Below are positions 17,003-25,591 of a DNA stretch of 35,815 nucleotides, one piece after another; positions within the stretch are counted from its first letter, which is position 1; each line of letters starts with the position of its first letter. The notes beneath the pieces were generated by a model. That model had not been told where the DNA came from. It ran no database searches and saw only the letters and a program-made list of their open reading frames with translations. Both the position numbers and the translations under genes were made by a program. Origin of the DNA: Gammaproteobacteria bacterium (GTDB taxonomy: Bacteria; Pseudomonadota; Gammaproteobacteria; Arenicellales; Poriferihabitantaceae); contig JAPOSW010000043.1 of assembly GCA_026709505.1 (NCBI GenBank), positions 1 to 35,815 on the forward strand, read 5' to 3'.

Positions 17003-17024
17003 TGTCTAATACCCGTATTAGACA
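17003..17024. promoter_or_regulatory. perfect 22-bp palindrome (candidate operator)
   Basis: TGTCTAATAC, a CC centre and the exact reverse complement GTATTAGACA. It lies in the divergent gap between the response regulator and the small protein at 17051, ~27 bp before the latter's ATG. It is suited to a dimeric repressor or activator. Confidence 0.5.
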
Positions 17025-17050
17025 GACTGATTCAACTTTAGGTGTATTCA

Positions 17051-17287
17051 ATGAGTCGCAAATTGTTCATCCCGGTTACCGATGAGATGCTGTATGAGCA
17101 TCCCGAGTGGATTACTGCCCCGCTATGTCCCTATCAAGCCGATAATCCCTCTCTTCACTGGATGGCGGTGATTGATTCGATATCCCGGAGTCCGGATTCG
17201 GAGAAGCAGACTTGTTTGGGTGAGAACAGTTATCGGTACTGGCTGAAATCTCAGGGCAAGCTTCATACCCGTTCAAGCCGGGCATAG
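17051..17287 (+). CDS. small protein of unknown function
   Basis: This is 78 residues from ATG 17051 (MSRKLFIPVTDEMLYEHPEW), with an AGGTG Shine-Dalgarno 7 bp upstream. The sequence is soluble, rich in Pro, Trp and Tyr, with a 'HPEWITAPLCPYQADNPSLHW' type central part and a basic tail. I do not recognise a family. It is divergent from the response regulator and shares its palindrome-bearing control region. Its 3' end overlaps the convergent uvrD end by 25 bp. The good start context and balanced codon usage argue for a real gene. Confidence 0.6.
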   Translation: MSRKLFIPVTDEMLYEHPEWITAPLCPYQADNPSLHWMAVIDSISRSPDSEKQTCLGENSYRYWLKSQGKLHTRSSRA

Positions 17288-19440
17288 CTCAGAACCAGCC
17301 ATTTTTGACCGGTATTGGGAAAATTAATCTGCACCCTTGCGGATGCTCCCGTTCCCTCGGTCTGAATCACGGTGCCTTCCCCGAACTTGCTGTGGCGCAC
17401 CGTGCATCCCGGTTCCAGAGGTTGTCCGCCAATATCGGCCATCGTTGGCTTGACGCTTCCTGAACCCGCCTGCAAATTCTGTTGCTGAAAGCTTGACCGG
17501 TTTGTGCCCGAGAACAGGTTCTCGGGCAGTTCAGCCAAAAACCGCGATGGCCTGCAGCGCATTTGCTGCCCGAACAGGTTTCTTGACAAGGAGTAGCACA
17601 TATACAGTTTCTGCATGGCGCGGGTGATTCCGACATAGCAGAGCCGTCTTTCTTCCTCAAGGGTTCCATCGGATATCGAAAGCTGATGCGGAAATAGCCC
17701 ATCCTCCATGCCGCACAGAAATACGGTGTTGAATTCCAGCCCTTTTGCAGAGTGCAGACTCATCAGCTGCACGCTGTCATATTCCTGTTCGGCACCGCGC
17801 GGTCCCGGCTCAAGCGCAGTGTGGTTAAGGAATAGGTTGAGTTTGTCCTCGCGCTGGCCGCCATTCTCCAGCGAATGGCCGGAGGCATGGCTGCTGGCGG
17901 CCGTGACGAGTTCTTTCAGGTTTTCGACGCGCGAGATGGCGGTTTCCCCCCGCTCCCTGGAATAATGGTCAATCAGCCCGCTGGCATGAATGGATTCTTC
18001 AACGAGGGCATCGAGCTGGAGTTCTGTTGAAAGAGAGGCGATTTTCTTGACGATGCCCCTGAATCGCTTAAGCGACTCCCGGCTTCGTGATGATGTTTCG
18101 GGGTCATTGATAACCAGACGACTCGCTTCCCAGAGTGATACGCGCTGCTTGGCCGCGGCGAAGTGAACGGAGTCCATGGTTTTTTTCCCGATGCCTCTTG
18201 GCGGCATGTTGACCACTCGGTCGAAAGACGGGTCAGAATCGCGATTTACTGCGAGCTTGAGATAGGACAGCGCGTTCTTGATTTCAGCCCGCTCGAAAAA
18301 CCGCATGCCGCCATACACGGAGTAGGGAATATCCTGTGCGATCAATTGTTCTTCAAAGGCTCGCGATTGCGCATTGGAGCGGTACAGGACAGCATGTTCA
18401 CTGTAGGCCTTTCCGCTCGCGACTGATGACCGGATGGCTGAAACAACAAATTGTGCTTCATCGGTCTCTGAGAAGCCTCGGTACACCTGAATCGGTTCTC
18501 CGTCGGCCTCGTTGGTCCACAGGTTCTTGCCCAGACGTCCGGAGTTCTGGCTAATGACGGCATTGGCAGCCTGCAGGATGTATCCTGACGAGCGGTAGTT
18601 TTGCTCCAGGCGGAAGGTGGATGCAGACGGAAAGATCCGGTTGAAGCCCAGCATGTTCTCGACTCTTGCACCCCGCCAGCCATAGATCGACTGATCGTCA
18701 TCGCCCACCACGAAGATATTCCGATGCCTGGCGCTCAGCAGCAATGCACATTGAAACTGAATATGGTTGGTATCCTGAAATTCATCGATCAGAACGTGCT
18801 CGAACTTGCTCTGGTAGTGTTCTCTGGCAATTTGATTGTTTTTCAGCAGCTCATAGGGGCGAAGCAACAGCTCCCCGAAATCAACCAGTCCGAGCTGCTG
18901 GCAGCGTTTTTCGTAGTCCTGATAGATTGAGGAGAAAACTTCGTCCCTAGCCAGCTCATTGGGTAGATTATGCGCTCGATGGCCATCATCCTTGCAGGCA
19001 TTGATTCGCCACAGCAACTGCTTGGGGGGAAATGCTTTCTCGTCAACCCTCAGTTCCTCCATGGATTTCCTGATTTGCCTGACTTGATCGGCATTGTCGA
19101 TCACCTCGAATTGCTCGGGCAGGCCGGCAGCCTGCCAGTTCTGGCGCAGCATTCGCAGTCCCAGGGCATGGAAAGTGCCAATCCAAAGTCCCCGGGTTGG
19201 CGCGTTCAGCAATTTCTCAATTCGGCCTTGCATCTCGCGTGCGGCCTTGTTGGTGAAAGTCATGGCGATGATTGACCAGGGAGGCGTTCCCTGTTCCTGA
19301 ATTAGCCAGGCAATGCGATGGACAAGGGCGCGGGTTTTGCCGCTGCCGGCACCGGCCAGAACCAGAACCGGGCCCTGCGGAGCGGCCACAGCCTCACGCT
19401 GTGGTTCGTTGAGGGGAGCGAGAATGGATGATTCTTCCAT
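17263..19440 (-). CDS. uvrD: DNA helicase II (UvrD)
   Basis: This is a superfamily 1A 3'-5' helicase of nucleotide-excision and mismatch repair, 725 residues (E. coli UvrD 720). It has Q motif LNEPQREAV, Walker A LAGAGSGKT, motif II DEFQDTN, motif III GDDDQSIYGWRGA, motif IV RLEQNYRS, motif V LMSLHSAKGLEF and motif VI CYVGITRAM. The C-terminal tail (GGQPLEPGCTVRHSKFGEG, then the VLSYARLERV end) is the UvrD-type RNA-polymerase/UvrB-binding region, which separates it from Rep. No LexA-type box is obvious upstream. It is transcribed alone and divergent from the aminotransferase. Confidence 0.96.
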   Translation of the reverse strand: MEESSILAPLNEPQREAVAAPQGPVLVLAGAGSGKTRALVHRIAWLIQEQGTPPWSIIAMTFTNKAAREMQGRIEKLLNAPTRGLWIGTFHALGLRMLRQNWQAAGLPEQFEVIDNADQVRQIRKSMEELRVDEKAFPPKQLLWRINACKDDGHRAHNLPNELARDEVFSSIYQDYEKRCQQLGLVDFGELLLRPYELLKNNQIAREHYQSKFEHVLIDEFQDTNHIQFQCALLLSARHRNIFVVGDDDQSIYGWRGARVENMLGFNRIFPSASTFRLEQNYRSSGYILQAANAVISQNSGRLGKNLWTNEADGEPIQVYRGFSETDEAQFVVSAIRSSVASGKAYSEHAVLYRSNAQSRAFEEQLIAQDIPYSVYGGMRFFERAEIKNALSYLKLAVNRDSDPSFDRVVNMPPRGIGKKTMDSVHFAAAKQRVSLWEASRLVINDPETSSRSRESLKRFRGIVKKIASLSTELQLDALVEESIHASGLIDHYSRERGETAISRVENLKELVTAASSHASGHSLENGGQREDKLNLFLNHTALEPGPRGAEQEYDSVQLMSLHSAKGLEFNTVFLCGMEDGLFPHQLSISDGTLEEERRLCYVGITRAMQKLYMCYSLSRNLFGQQMRCRPSRFLAELPENLFSGTNRSSFQQQNLQAGSGSVKPTMADIGGQPLEPGCTVRHSKFGEGTVIQTEGTGASARVQINFPNTGQKWLVLSYARLERV

Positions 19441-19600
19441 GTTTGTGATTATCGATAACCGGGTACAAGGTTAATCGGGTTCCTGCAGCATATCTGGTCT
19501 GTAGAATCCTTTCCAACTGGTTCTTTTCTACTATCGTGATCAGGAAGTATTCTACAATATCACTGCCTTTATTCGAGTTCAAACTGCCCCCTGATTGATT

Positions 19601-20986
19601 ATGAACAAGCCGATCTTTTCAGACGAAAACCTGAATCACGTTGTGGACATGGACCGGTCCCATGTCTGGCATCACCTGGTCCAGCACAAGCCCATGCAGC
19701 AAGGAGCGCCAATGGTTATCGTAGACGGCGAAGGCCTCCGGGTTCGCGATACCAATGGCAAGGAATATATCGATGCGGTATCGGGAGGAGTCTGGACCGT
19801 CAACGTTGGCTATGGTCGCAAAAGCATTGCCAACGCAGTAAGGGACCAACTGGCAAAGATGTGCTATTTTTCCAATTCTGCGGGCAACGTCCCCGGAGCG
19901 AAATTTGCCGACAGGCTGATTGAAAAAATGCCCGGATTGAGCCGCGTGTACTTTTCGACTTCGGGTTCCGAAGGAAATGAGAAGGGGTTTAAACTGGTTC
20001 GTCAACTGGCCGCCAAGGAAAATGACGGCAAGAAGCACAAGATCATCTACCGGGACCGTGACTATCACGGCACAACGATTACCAGTCTCTCTGCGTGTGG
20101 CCAGCATCAAAGAAAGGACCAGTACGGACCGTTTACGCCTGGATTTATCGCATTTCCGCATTGTCTGGCGTATCACCATGAACGGGGCGATGATCCGGAT
20201 TTCGGGGTGATTGCGGCCCGCGAGCTGGAACAAGTGATTCTCAGGGAAGGTCCTGACACGGTGGGTGCGGTGATTCTGGAGCCGATCACGGCGGGCGGGG
20301 GCGTGATACCGCCTCCAGAAGGGTATTTTGACACGGTCCAGGAGATTTGCACCAAGTACGGCATCCTGATTCACATGGACGAAGTGGTCTGCGGCATGGG
20401 CCGAACCGGGAAGTGGTTCGGCTATCAGCACTACAACATCAAGCCTGACATTGTAGTCATGGCCAAGGGAGTTGCCAGTGGCTATGCGGCTATCGCATGT
20501 ACCGTCACCACCGAGGAACTGTTTGCGAAATTCCTGGCCGAGCCATCGGATACGATGCAGTATTTCCGTGATATCAGCACTTTTGGCGGATGCGCTGGAG
20601 GGCCGGCAGCGGCCCTCGAGAATATGCGCATTATCGAGGAAGAGAACCTGCTGGAGAATGTCGCGGAGATGGGTGAATATCTGATGGGTCTCCTTCACGA
20701 ACTCAAGCAGAAGCATCCGATTGTCGGCGATGTGCGAGGCAAGGGCCTGTTTGCAGGGGCAGAGCTGGTTGCCGATCGCAAGACCCGGATTCCGGTTGAC
20801 GAGACGGTGATGAACCGAATTGTTGCCGATTGTCTGGAGCAGGGCGTGATGATTGGTCGCACCAACCGAAGTTTCCAGCACTACAACAATACGATCTGTC
20901 TCAGTCCAGCCTTGATCTGCACCTGCGATGACCTGGATCAGATTGTCGGCTCAATTGACAATGCGTTGAGCCGAATTCAGCTGTAA
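19601..20986 (+). CDS. tpa: taurine:pyruvate aminotransferase
   Basis: This is a class III PLP aminotransferase of 461 residues from ATG 19601. The PLP lysine is K289 in VMAKGVASGYAAIAC. The aspartate contacting the pyridine nitrogen is in HMDEVVCGMGRTGKW. Long stretches (DAVSGGVWTVNVGYGR, RDYHGTTITSLSACGQ, DISTFGGCAGGPAAALENM, IGRTNRSF) match my recollection of Tpa from taurine-degrading bacteria more closely than omega-amino acid or GABA aminotransferases. The reaction is taurine + pyruvate to sulfoacetaldehyde + alanine. The usual partners (xsc, ald, pta, a taurine transporter) are not in the window. A hypotaurine or other omega-amine substrate is possible. Confidence 0.85.
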   Translation: MNKPIFSDENLNHVVDMDRSHVWHHLVQHKPMQQGAPMVIVDGEGLRVRDTNGKEYIDAVSGGVWTVNVGYGRKSIANAVRDQLAKMCYFSNSAGNVPGAKFADRLIEKMPGLSRVYFSTSGSEGNEKGFKLVRQLAAKENDGKKHKIIYRDRDYHGTTITSLSACGQHQRKDQYGPFTPGFIAFPHCLAYHHERGDDPDFGVIAARELEQVILREGPDTVGAVILEPITAGGGVIPPPEGYFDTVQEICTKYGILIHMDEVVCGMGRTGKWFGYQHYNIKPDIVVMAKGVASGYAAIACTVTTEELFAKFLAEPSDTMQYFRDISTFGGCAGGPAAALENMRIIEEENLLENVAEMGEYLMGLLHELKQKHPIVGDVRGKGLFAGAELVADRKTRIPVDETVMNRIVADCLEQGVMIGRTNRSFQHYNNTICLSPALICTCDDLDQIVGSIDNALSRIQL

Positions 20987-21017
20987 TTGCTTTCGCGGCG
21001 AACCATGGCAAGAGGAT

Positions 21018-21094
21018 TGGTGGCTACGCCCTGGATCGAACAGGGGACCCCATCATTATGAGTGATGTGCTCTAACCAGCTGAGCTACGTAGCC
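21018..21094 (-). tRNA. tRNA-Met (CAT anticodon, elongator type)
   Basis: This is a 77-nt cloverleaf on the minus strand. The acceptor is GGCTACG paired with CGTAGCC, with discriminator A and encoded CCA (21018-21020). The D arm is GCTCAGCTGGTTAGAGC, the anticodon arm reads ATCACTCATAATGAT with CAT, and the T arm contains GTTCGATCC. It is nearly identical to E. coli elongator tRNA-Met in the anticodon and acceptor arms. The A-rich initiator features (C1:A72 mismatch, three GC pairs) are absent. It is convergent with the aminotransferase gene. Confidence 0.96.
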
Positions 21095-21223
21095 ATTGTA
21101 CCTGAGGGTGTGCGAGAGTACCTGATTCGGGGTTCGAGTGCAATAGACAGTGTCGTCCAATGTGAAAAATAAGCATATAAGGTCAGGGTCAAGCTTCGCG
21201 TTTCGGGCCCGGACATGGGACCA

Positions 21224-21427
21224 TCAGGAGATGACAACCTCGAAGAAGCCAATCAAGTGGTTCAGGGCTTCTGTTCCGGTTAACTCCCAATCATAGTCGG
21301 AGTCTTGCCCAAGCGGCAGTCACGCTTGCAGTTATGGTTTGGGCGGGGGAGGCGGCGGTGATGGACTTGGAGGTTTTTGCGGGGTAGGTCCTTGATCTCG
21401 CCCTCGTATTTCAATGCCTCCACTCAT
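21224..21427 (-). pseudogene. proline-rich small gene broken by two in-frame stops
   Basis: From ATG at 21427 the frame reads MSGGIEIRGRDQGPTPQKPP, continues with a Ser/Pro then polyproline run, meets TAA at codon 32 and TGA at codon 36, then continues in the same frame as LPLGQDSDYDWELTGTEALN to a final stop at 21224. Both stops are one C-to-T change away from Gln or Arg codons, which suggests recent decay. It lies directly downstream of the broken two-helix membrane protein in the same orientation, with a miniature element between them. I do not recognise the family. Confidence 0.45.
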
Positions 21428-21674
21428 AAGCTTACCTAATTACCACTAATCATAAGTCATGTTTCAGGAGTTTTTCCGGTATGGGAGGCGTTCTCAGGGC
21501 AACATGACATTTGTCCTCGTCTCTGCAGCGTTCGAGAAATTCGTTAAGACCGAGGCCTTTCAGGAACTCGACAGGATTGCGCTTCATGGGCATGCTCCTT
21601 TTTAATCAAGTGTTTATATCTGCCCTGTTGCATCACAAAACCTACTTATGATTGGTGGTAATTAGGTAAGCTTA
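21427..21674. mobile_element. 248-bp non-autonomous element (IS1595-derived, MITE-like)
   Basis: The ends are 31-bp inverted repeats (21427-21457 and 21644-21674; TAAGCTTACCTAATTACCAC and onward) with one mismatch. The only reading frame inside joins the N-terminus of an IS1595-type transposase to its C-terminus, lacking the catalytic middle, so it would need a transposase supplied in trans. No clear target duplication is visible outside the repeats. It sits exactly between a broken membrane-protein gene, whose stop it supplies, and a broken proline-rich gene, whose ATG abuts it. Confidence 0.7.
21450..21587 (-). pseudogene. internally deleted IS1595-family transposase (45 residues)
   Basis: MKRNPVEFLKGLGLNEFLER followed by CRDEDKC matches the start of IS1595-type transposases ('NP-QF--GLSL-EFL--YGTEEQC'). 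It then passes directly into HVALRTPPIPEKLLKHDL, which matches the C-terminal tail also seen at the left edge of the window. The zinc ribbon and DDE-like catalytic domain are missing. An AAGGAG lies 7 bp before the ATG, so the short peptide could still be translated. Confidence 0.6.
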
Positions 21675-22198
21675 AGTAGCATACTGGTCAGAAATCACTT
21701 TGATGGCTTCTTCCCATGACTTTTGATTCAGCTTTTTGTCCTCGGCCAGCCCTATTTGCCCGACAGGCTTGATTGAGTCTATTGACTTGTTCAGTAGATC
21801 ATTCATTTGTTCCAGGACATCATCATCAGCCGCATCCTTCTTATCAACTTGACCCCAAAGAATCTTCCAATCCTTGGTAATGCGTTGCATATCTTCGCTG
21901 GTTCGAGTCAATACCGAAGACTTCGATCGAAATTTGAAAACAAGTTCTGCTATAACGAGAAACAAGATAGCCACACTGGATAGTCAGCTATCCAATTCCA
22001 CTCATCAGGGTGAGCCTCGATCAATCTGGTGACTCCACCGACGGCCGCAAATACCATTAAGAACTGGATGCCTTGGTCTATTTTTCGATACTTGTCTGCA
22101 AGGTAATGGTAATATCGATTTAGTCGTTCGGCATCAAGATACCCCTGCCAAATCTCGTTTCTTGTTTGGTCAGATACTGAATCAGCGTGAGACGACAT
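21672..22198 (-). pseudogene. two-helix membrane protein, SLATT-like, with a frameshift
   Basis: The first frame (22198 to 21950) gives a helical N-terminus (NEIWQGYLDAERLNRYYHYL), then TM1 (GIQFLMVFAAVGGVTRLIEA). The second frame, entered near 21974, gives TM2 (VAILFLVIAELVFKF), then a long amphipathic helix. A single -1 shift in GTGTGG joins them into ~175 residues. The 2-TM plus cytoplasmic helix layout resembles SLATT/DUF4231-type membrane effectors found in bacterial conflict systems; this is pattern resemblance only. The stop codon comes from the end of the miniature element, so the native C-terminus may be slightly altered. It could also be an assembly error. Confidence 0.5.
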
Positions 22199-22510
22199 TA
22201 AGTTATAACTCAGCGTTAAATTTCATCAGGGTTTTTCGGATTTCAAAATGAGTAATAAAAGATCACTGAAAATTGCAAAAATCAGTCTTGCCCAGCGTGA
22301 AATAATAGAATAGAAAACATTGCACTGCAAAGGAGCTGCCAATCCTCTCATCAAGCTGGCTACCGAATGTATATTTACCAAAATCGAGAGGCTATGAACC
22401 TCCCAATTCCAGACCAAAGCTCCAGCTCTCACTGATGAGCGTACTTGTTGGAATAACGTTTGCAATTTATCAACTGCCGAACGGGTGTCAAGTTTATTGG
22501 CTCGATCACT
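22199..22510. other. gap between the SLATT-like remnant and the MFS gene
   Basis: AT-rich; no convincing gene. The minus strand has TTATAACT ~10 bp before the remnant's ATG but no clear -35 or ribosome-binding site. Confidence 0.4.
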
Positions 22511-23749
22511 TCAGGCCAGCCTGCTTTGGGAGCGATGGACTGACAAGCGTTTCAGCGGTTTTTCGTTAATGGGCAGATGCACGATTGCAGCGAAGATTCC
22601 CAGTGCCACACTGGCCCACCACATTCCGTCGTAGGAACCTGTCTCATCAAAAATTCGCCCGCCCAGCCAGACTCCCATGAAGCTGCCGAGTTGATGGCTC
22701 ACGAACACTATGCCAAACAAGGTAGCCATATAGCGAATGCCGAAAACCTGGGCAATAATTCCGGTGGTAAGGGGAACAGTCGATAGCCATAGAATGCCCA
22801 TGGCACCGGCAAACAGCAAGAGTACAAGTGGCGTCTTGGGTGCCATCAATAATGCCAGGGTAACCACACTGCGGCCCAGATAGATGGTGCTCAGACTGTA
22901 TTTCTTGCTCCATTTCTGGCCGGCAATCCCTGAACCAATGGAACCAATGATATTCATGATTCCGATAAGGGCTATGCAATATGCGCCGATCAGAGGATCC
23001 ATGCCCAAATCCTTGACATAGGCTGGCAAGTGCACGGTGATAAACGCAACATGAAATCCGCAGACAAAGAATCCCAGAGTCAGGAGCATGTACCCCTTGT
23101 GGCTTAATGCTTCGATCACAGCCGCTCGCAGGGTCTGATCGCTTTGCTCGTTTGACTCTTGATTGCTGGAAGCTCCAGGCAGGCAAAATGCCAGAGGTAC
23201 CATAATCAGGATTATCACCGCGGAGATCAGGAGCGCATTGAACCAGCCAAAGGCAGCAATGAATCCCTGGCTGACTGGAGAGAATACAACCTGACCCATT
23301 GAACCGGCCGCAGTGCCGACGCCCATGACCAGCGATCTCCGTTCGGGTCCGACTGCCCGCACCATCGCTGCAATGGCCAGTGTGAATGCGGAGAAGGCAA
23401 TGCCCAGTCCGACCATGACTCCACCAGTCAGTTGCAGGAACAGCACTCCGCCGGATTCCGCCATGCCCCAGATTCCCAGCGCATACAGAATCGCCCCGCC
23501 AATGATTATTTTGCCAGTTCCATGCTTATCCGCCAGAGCCCCTGCAATGGGCAGGCCCAGACCCCAGAACAGATTCTGTAGGGCCATGGCGAGTCCATAG
23601 ACTTCCCTTGTCCATCCGTTGGCGCTGGTCATGGGTTCAAGATACAGGCCAAATGAAGAACGTATCCCGAAACCAATCATTGCGATCAGGCAACCAGCAA
23701 CGAGAATGACCGGGACAGATTGCCAGCTGCTATTTGCTTTGCCCATCAT
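22511..23749 (-). CDS. major facilitator superfamily transporter
   Basis: This is a 412-residue protein with about 12 hydrophobic helices, split by a polar central loop (~residues 195-212: GASSNQESNEQSDQT). It has a short conserved loop 2-3 (ADKHGTGK) resembling the MFS G-x-L-aD-r-G motif. The LEPMTSANGWTREVYGLAMA stretch and overall form resemble the monocarboxylate / oxalate-formate type subgroup. The substrate is unknown. It is 40 bp downstream of the enoyl-CoA hydratase and probably co-transcribed, which hints at an organic-acid substrate, but only weakly. Either of the first two ATGs may be used. Confidence 0.85.
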   Translation of the reverse strand: MMGKANSSWQSVPVILVAGCLIAMIGFGIRSSFGLYLEPMTSANGWTREVYGLAMALQNLFWGLGLPIAGALADKHGTGKIIIGGAILYALGIWGMAESGGVLFLQLTGGVMVGLGIAFSAFTLAIAAMVRAVGPERRSLVMGVGTAAGSMGQVVFSPVSQGFIAAFGWFNALLISAVIILIMVPLAFCLPGASSNQESNEQSDQTLRAAVIEALSHKGYMLLTLGFFVCGFHVAFITVHLPAYVKDLGMDPLIGAYCIALIGIMNIIGSIGSGIAGQKWSKKYSLSTIYLGRSVVTLALLMAPKTPLVLLLFAGAMGILWLSTVPLTTGIIAQVFGIRYMATLFGIVFVSHQLGSFMGVWLGGRIFDETGSYDGMWWASVALGIFAAIVHLPINEKPLKRLSVHRSQSRLA

Positions 23750-23789
23750 TGTCTATCTCCAACGGATAGTTCTGCTGCATCGGATGTAT

Positions 23790-24566
23790 TCAGGAGTTTT
23801 TCCACTCAGGCCTGCGCTTCTCGACAAAGGCAGACATGCCTTCCTTCTGGTCTTCGGTCGCAAAGACCGACTGGAACTGACGATGCTCAAACAGCAAGCC
23901 TGATTGCAGATTGGTTTCCAGTGACTGATTGATGCATTCCTTGATCATCTGGATGATCGGAACCGAACACGAAGCAATGCCAGCGGCAATTTGCTTGACC
24001 TCATCCAGAAAACCCTCGACTGGAAAGACTCGGGAGACCAGTCCGGAGGACTCGGCTTCCCTGGCATCCATCATGCGTCCGGTGAGGCACATATCCATGG
24101 CTTTCGACTTGCCAACGAGTCCGGTCAATCTCTGTGTTCCGCCCCAGCCAGGCAGGGCGCCGATGGAGACTTCCGGCTGGCCAAATTTAGCGTTCTCGGC
24201 TGCCAGAATAAAGTCGCACATCATAGCGAGTTCGCAGCCGCCTCCAAGGGCGTAGCCGCTGACGGCCGCGATGATTGGTTTTCGGCAATTCTTTATTTTG
24301 GCTTGTAGGTCGGAAGCATTGTCAAAAAGATACATGTCCATGTAGCTCTTGGACTGCATTTCCTTGATATCGGCACCGGCGGCGAAGGCTTTTTCACTGC
24401 CGGCCAGAACAATTACCTTGATCTGGTCGTCATTCGACATTACTTGAAATGCTTCGGCTAGTTCTTCCCTGAGTTTGAGGGATATTGCATTCAGTTGCTC
24501 GGGACGATTGAAGGTAATTATGCCAATGGCATCTTCCCGATCCGTAATAATGGTTTCGTACTGCAT
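23790..24566 (-). CDS. enoyl-CoA hydratase (crotonase family)
   Basis: This is 258 residues from ATG 24566; the ATG five codons upstream lies within the AGGA Shine-Dalgarno stretch and is less likely. It has crotonase motifs: ITFNRPEQLNAIS, oxyanion-hole AGADIKEM, GYALGGGCELAMMCDF, and FGQPEVSIGALPGWGGTQRL, which carries the Glu of the general acid/base pair. It likely hydrates short-chain 2-enoyl-CoA to 3-hydroxyacyl-CoA in beta-oxidation. The closest remembered relatives are FadB1x/EchA8-type short-chain enzymes. It is followed by an MFS transporter in the same direction. Confidence 0.92.
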   Translation of the reverse strand: MQYETIITDREDAIGIITFNRPEQLNAISLKLREELAEAFQVMSNDDQIKVIVLAGSEKAFAAGADIKEMQSKSYMDMYLFDNASDLQAKIKNCRKPIIAAVSGYALGGGCELAMMCDFILAAENAKFGQPEVSIGALPGWGGTQRLTGLVGKSKAMDMCLTGRMMDAREAESSGLVSRVFPVEGFLDEVKQIAAGIASCSVPIIQMIKECINQSLETNLQSGLLFEHRQFQSVFATEDQKEGMSAFVEKRRPEWKNS

Positions 24567-24759
24567 CCTGGTCGTCCTCATAAAATCGCGATCGCCTATT
24601 GTATTCGCAAGAAGGCAAGTCGACAGTAAATATTCGCTCCTGTGTTGGGGGCAATTGGAACTTTAAAATTCCGATAGCTGCAGGATACGATGGAAACATG
24701 GCTGAACCCATGAATCACGAACTGGCGAAAGGGGGCGCCGAGTTGAAAAACAGCATGCC

Positions 24760-24918
24760 ATGCCAGAGGAACGAGTGAAGACACTGCAATCTGACCTTCA
24801 GAGAACGTCAGGGAAGGCTTGAGCGTTTCCGGGCCGTTACAGCCGGCAGTTGCTGGCCATCATTGTCATCATCGGCGTGGCCTTTTACATTTTTGGCCTG
24901 CTGATCACCTCGCAATAG
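24760..24918 (+). pseudogene. remnant of a small membrane protein
   Basis: One frame reads MPEERVKTLQSDLQRTSGKA, a TGA stop, then AFPGRYSRQLLAIIVIIGVA and a hydrophobic FYIFGLLITSQ end. A different frame upstream (ATG 24698) reads MAEPMNHELAKGGAELKNSM. Together they look like one short protein with a frameshift and a stop, ending in a single transmembrane helix. The family is unknown. Confidence 0.3.
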
Positions 24919-25591
24919 CCAAGCTGCTCGCCGTAGCGCGGCTGGCGATGCCTACGGTTCGGTTCCGGATCCACTAGCACTTCAATGATCGCCGGAATAC
25001 GGACACAATAGCTGGGTTAGGGAAACCGTAAAGCAGGCCGTACGATCCATCTTCCTGAATCGCCTGACGATTCGGAAGCTGCCATGTCCTTTTCGGGAAA
25101 ACCAGCCAGTGCCACTGCAGGCTGGACAATCCTATACTCGCTGCGTCTGCACTGTGAATGGAAAAAAATGCATGCAGACGCTCCAAATCCTCTTGTGTCT
25201 CCACAAGCCATAGAACTCGACCTATTGAATGCAGATGCCTAGGGTTTGGGGTCTAGTTGGCTTGACCTGGCTACAATGTCATCATGATTCACCGCTTCTC
25301 CGGTGATCTCGAATTATTCCCGGCGTTTCAAAACTAACTGGCGTTCGGTTTCCAGCTCTTCCTATTCCTAGGTATCCAGAAAACGCTAAATTGCGATCTT
25401 CATCGGATAGTGTGGCGTCCTGCCCCGTTTTTGCCTAAAGCTTCAAGACGATTTTTCATGTCTACTGTTAAACGGGCATTTGCCGTAGGTTCACTCACGA
25501 TGCAATTTACAGACAAAGTGAAATTCGGGCCAATAATTGTGCTGGTTCTAATGGGACTTTTGAAAAACTGCGGCGGCAGTGTCTCTGATCC

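Noticed and set aside
19441-19600. LexA (SOS) box upstream of uvrD
   Set aside because: CTGCAGCATATCTGG lacks the CTG-N10-CAG pattern; no valid box found.
19619-20881. 420-codon minus-strand frame opposite the aminotransferase
   Set aside because: Antisense shadow of a gene with clear class III aminotransferase motifs; its own translation has no recognisable family.
21095-21223. CRISPR-like or further tRNA sequence near tRNA-Met
   Set aside because: No regularly spaced repeats and no second cloverleaf; ordinary intergenic DNA.
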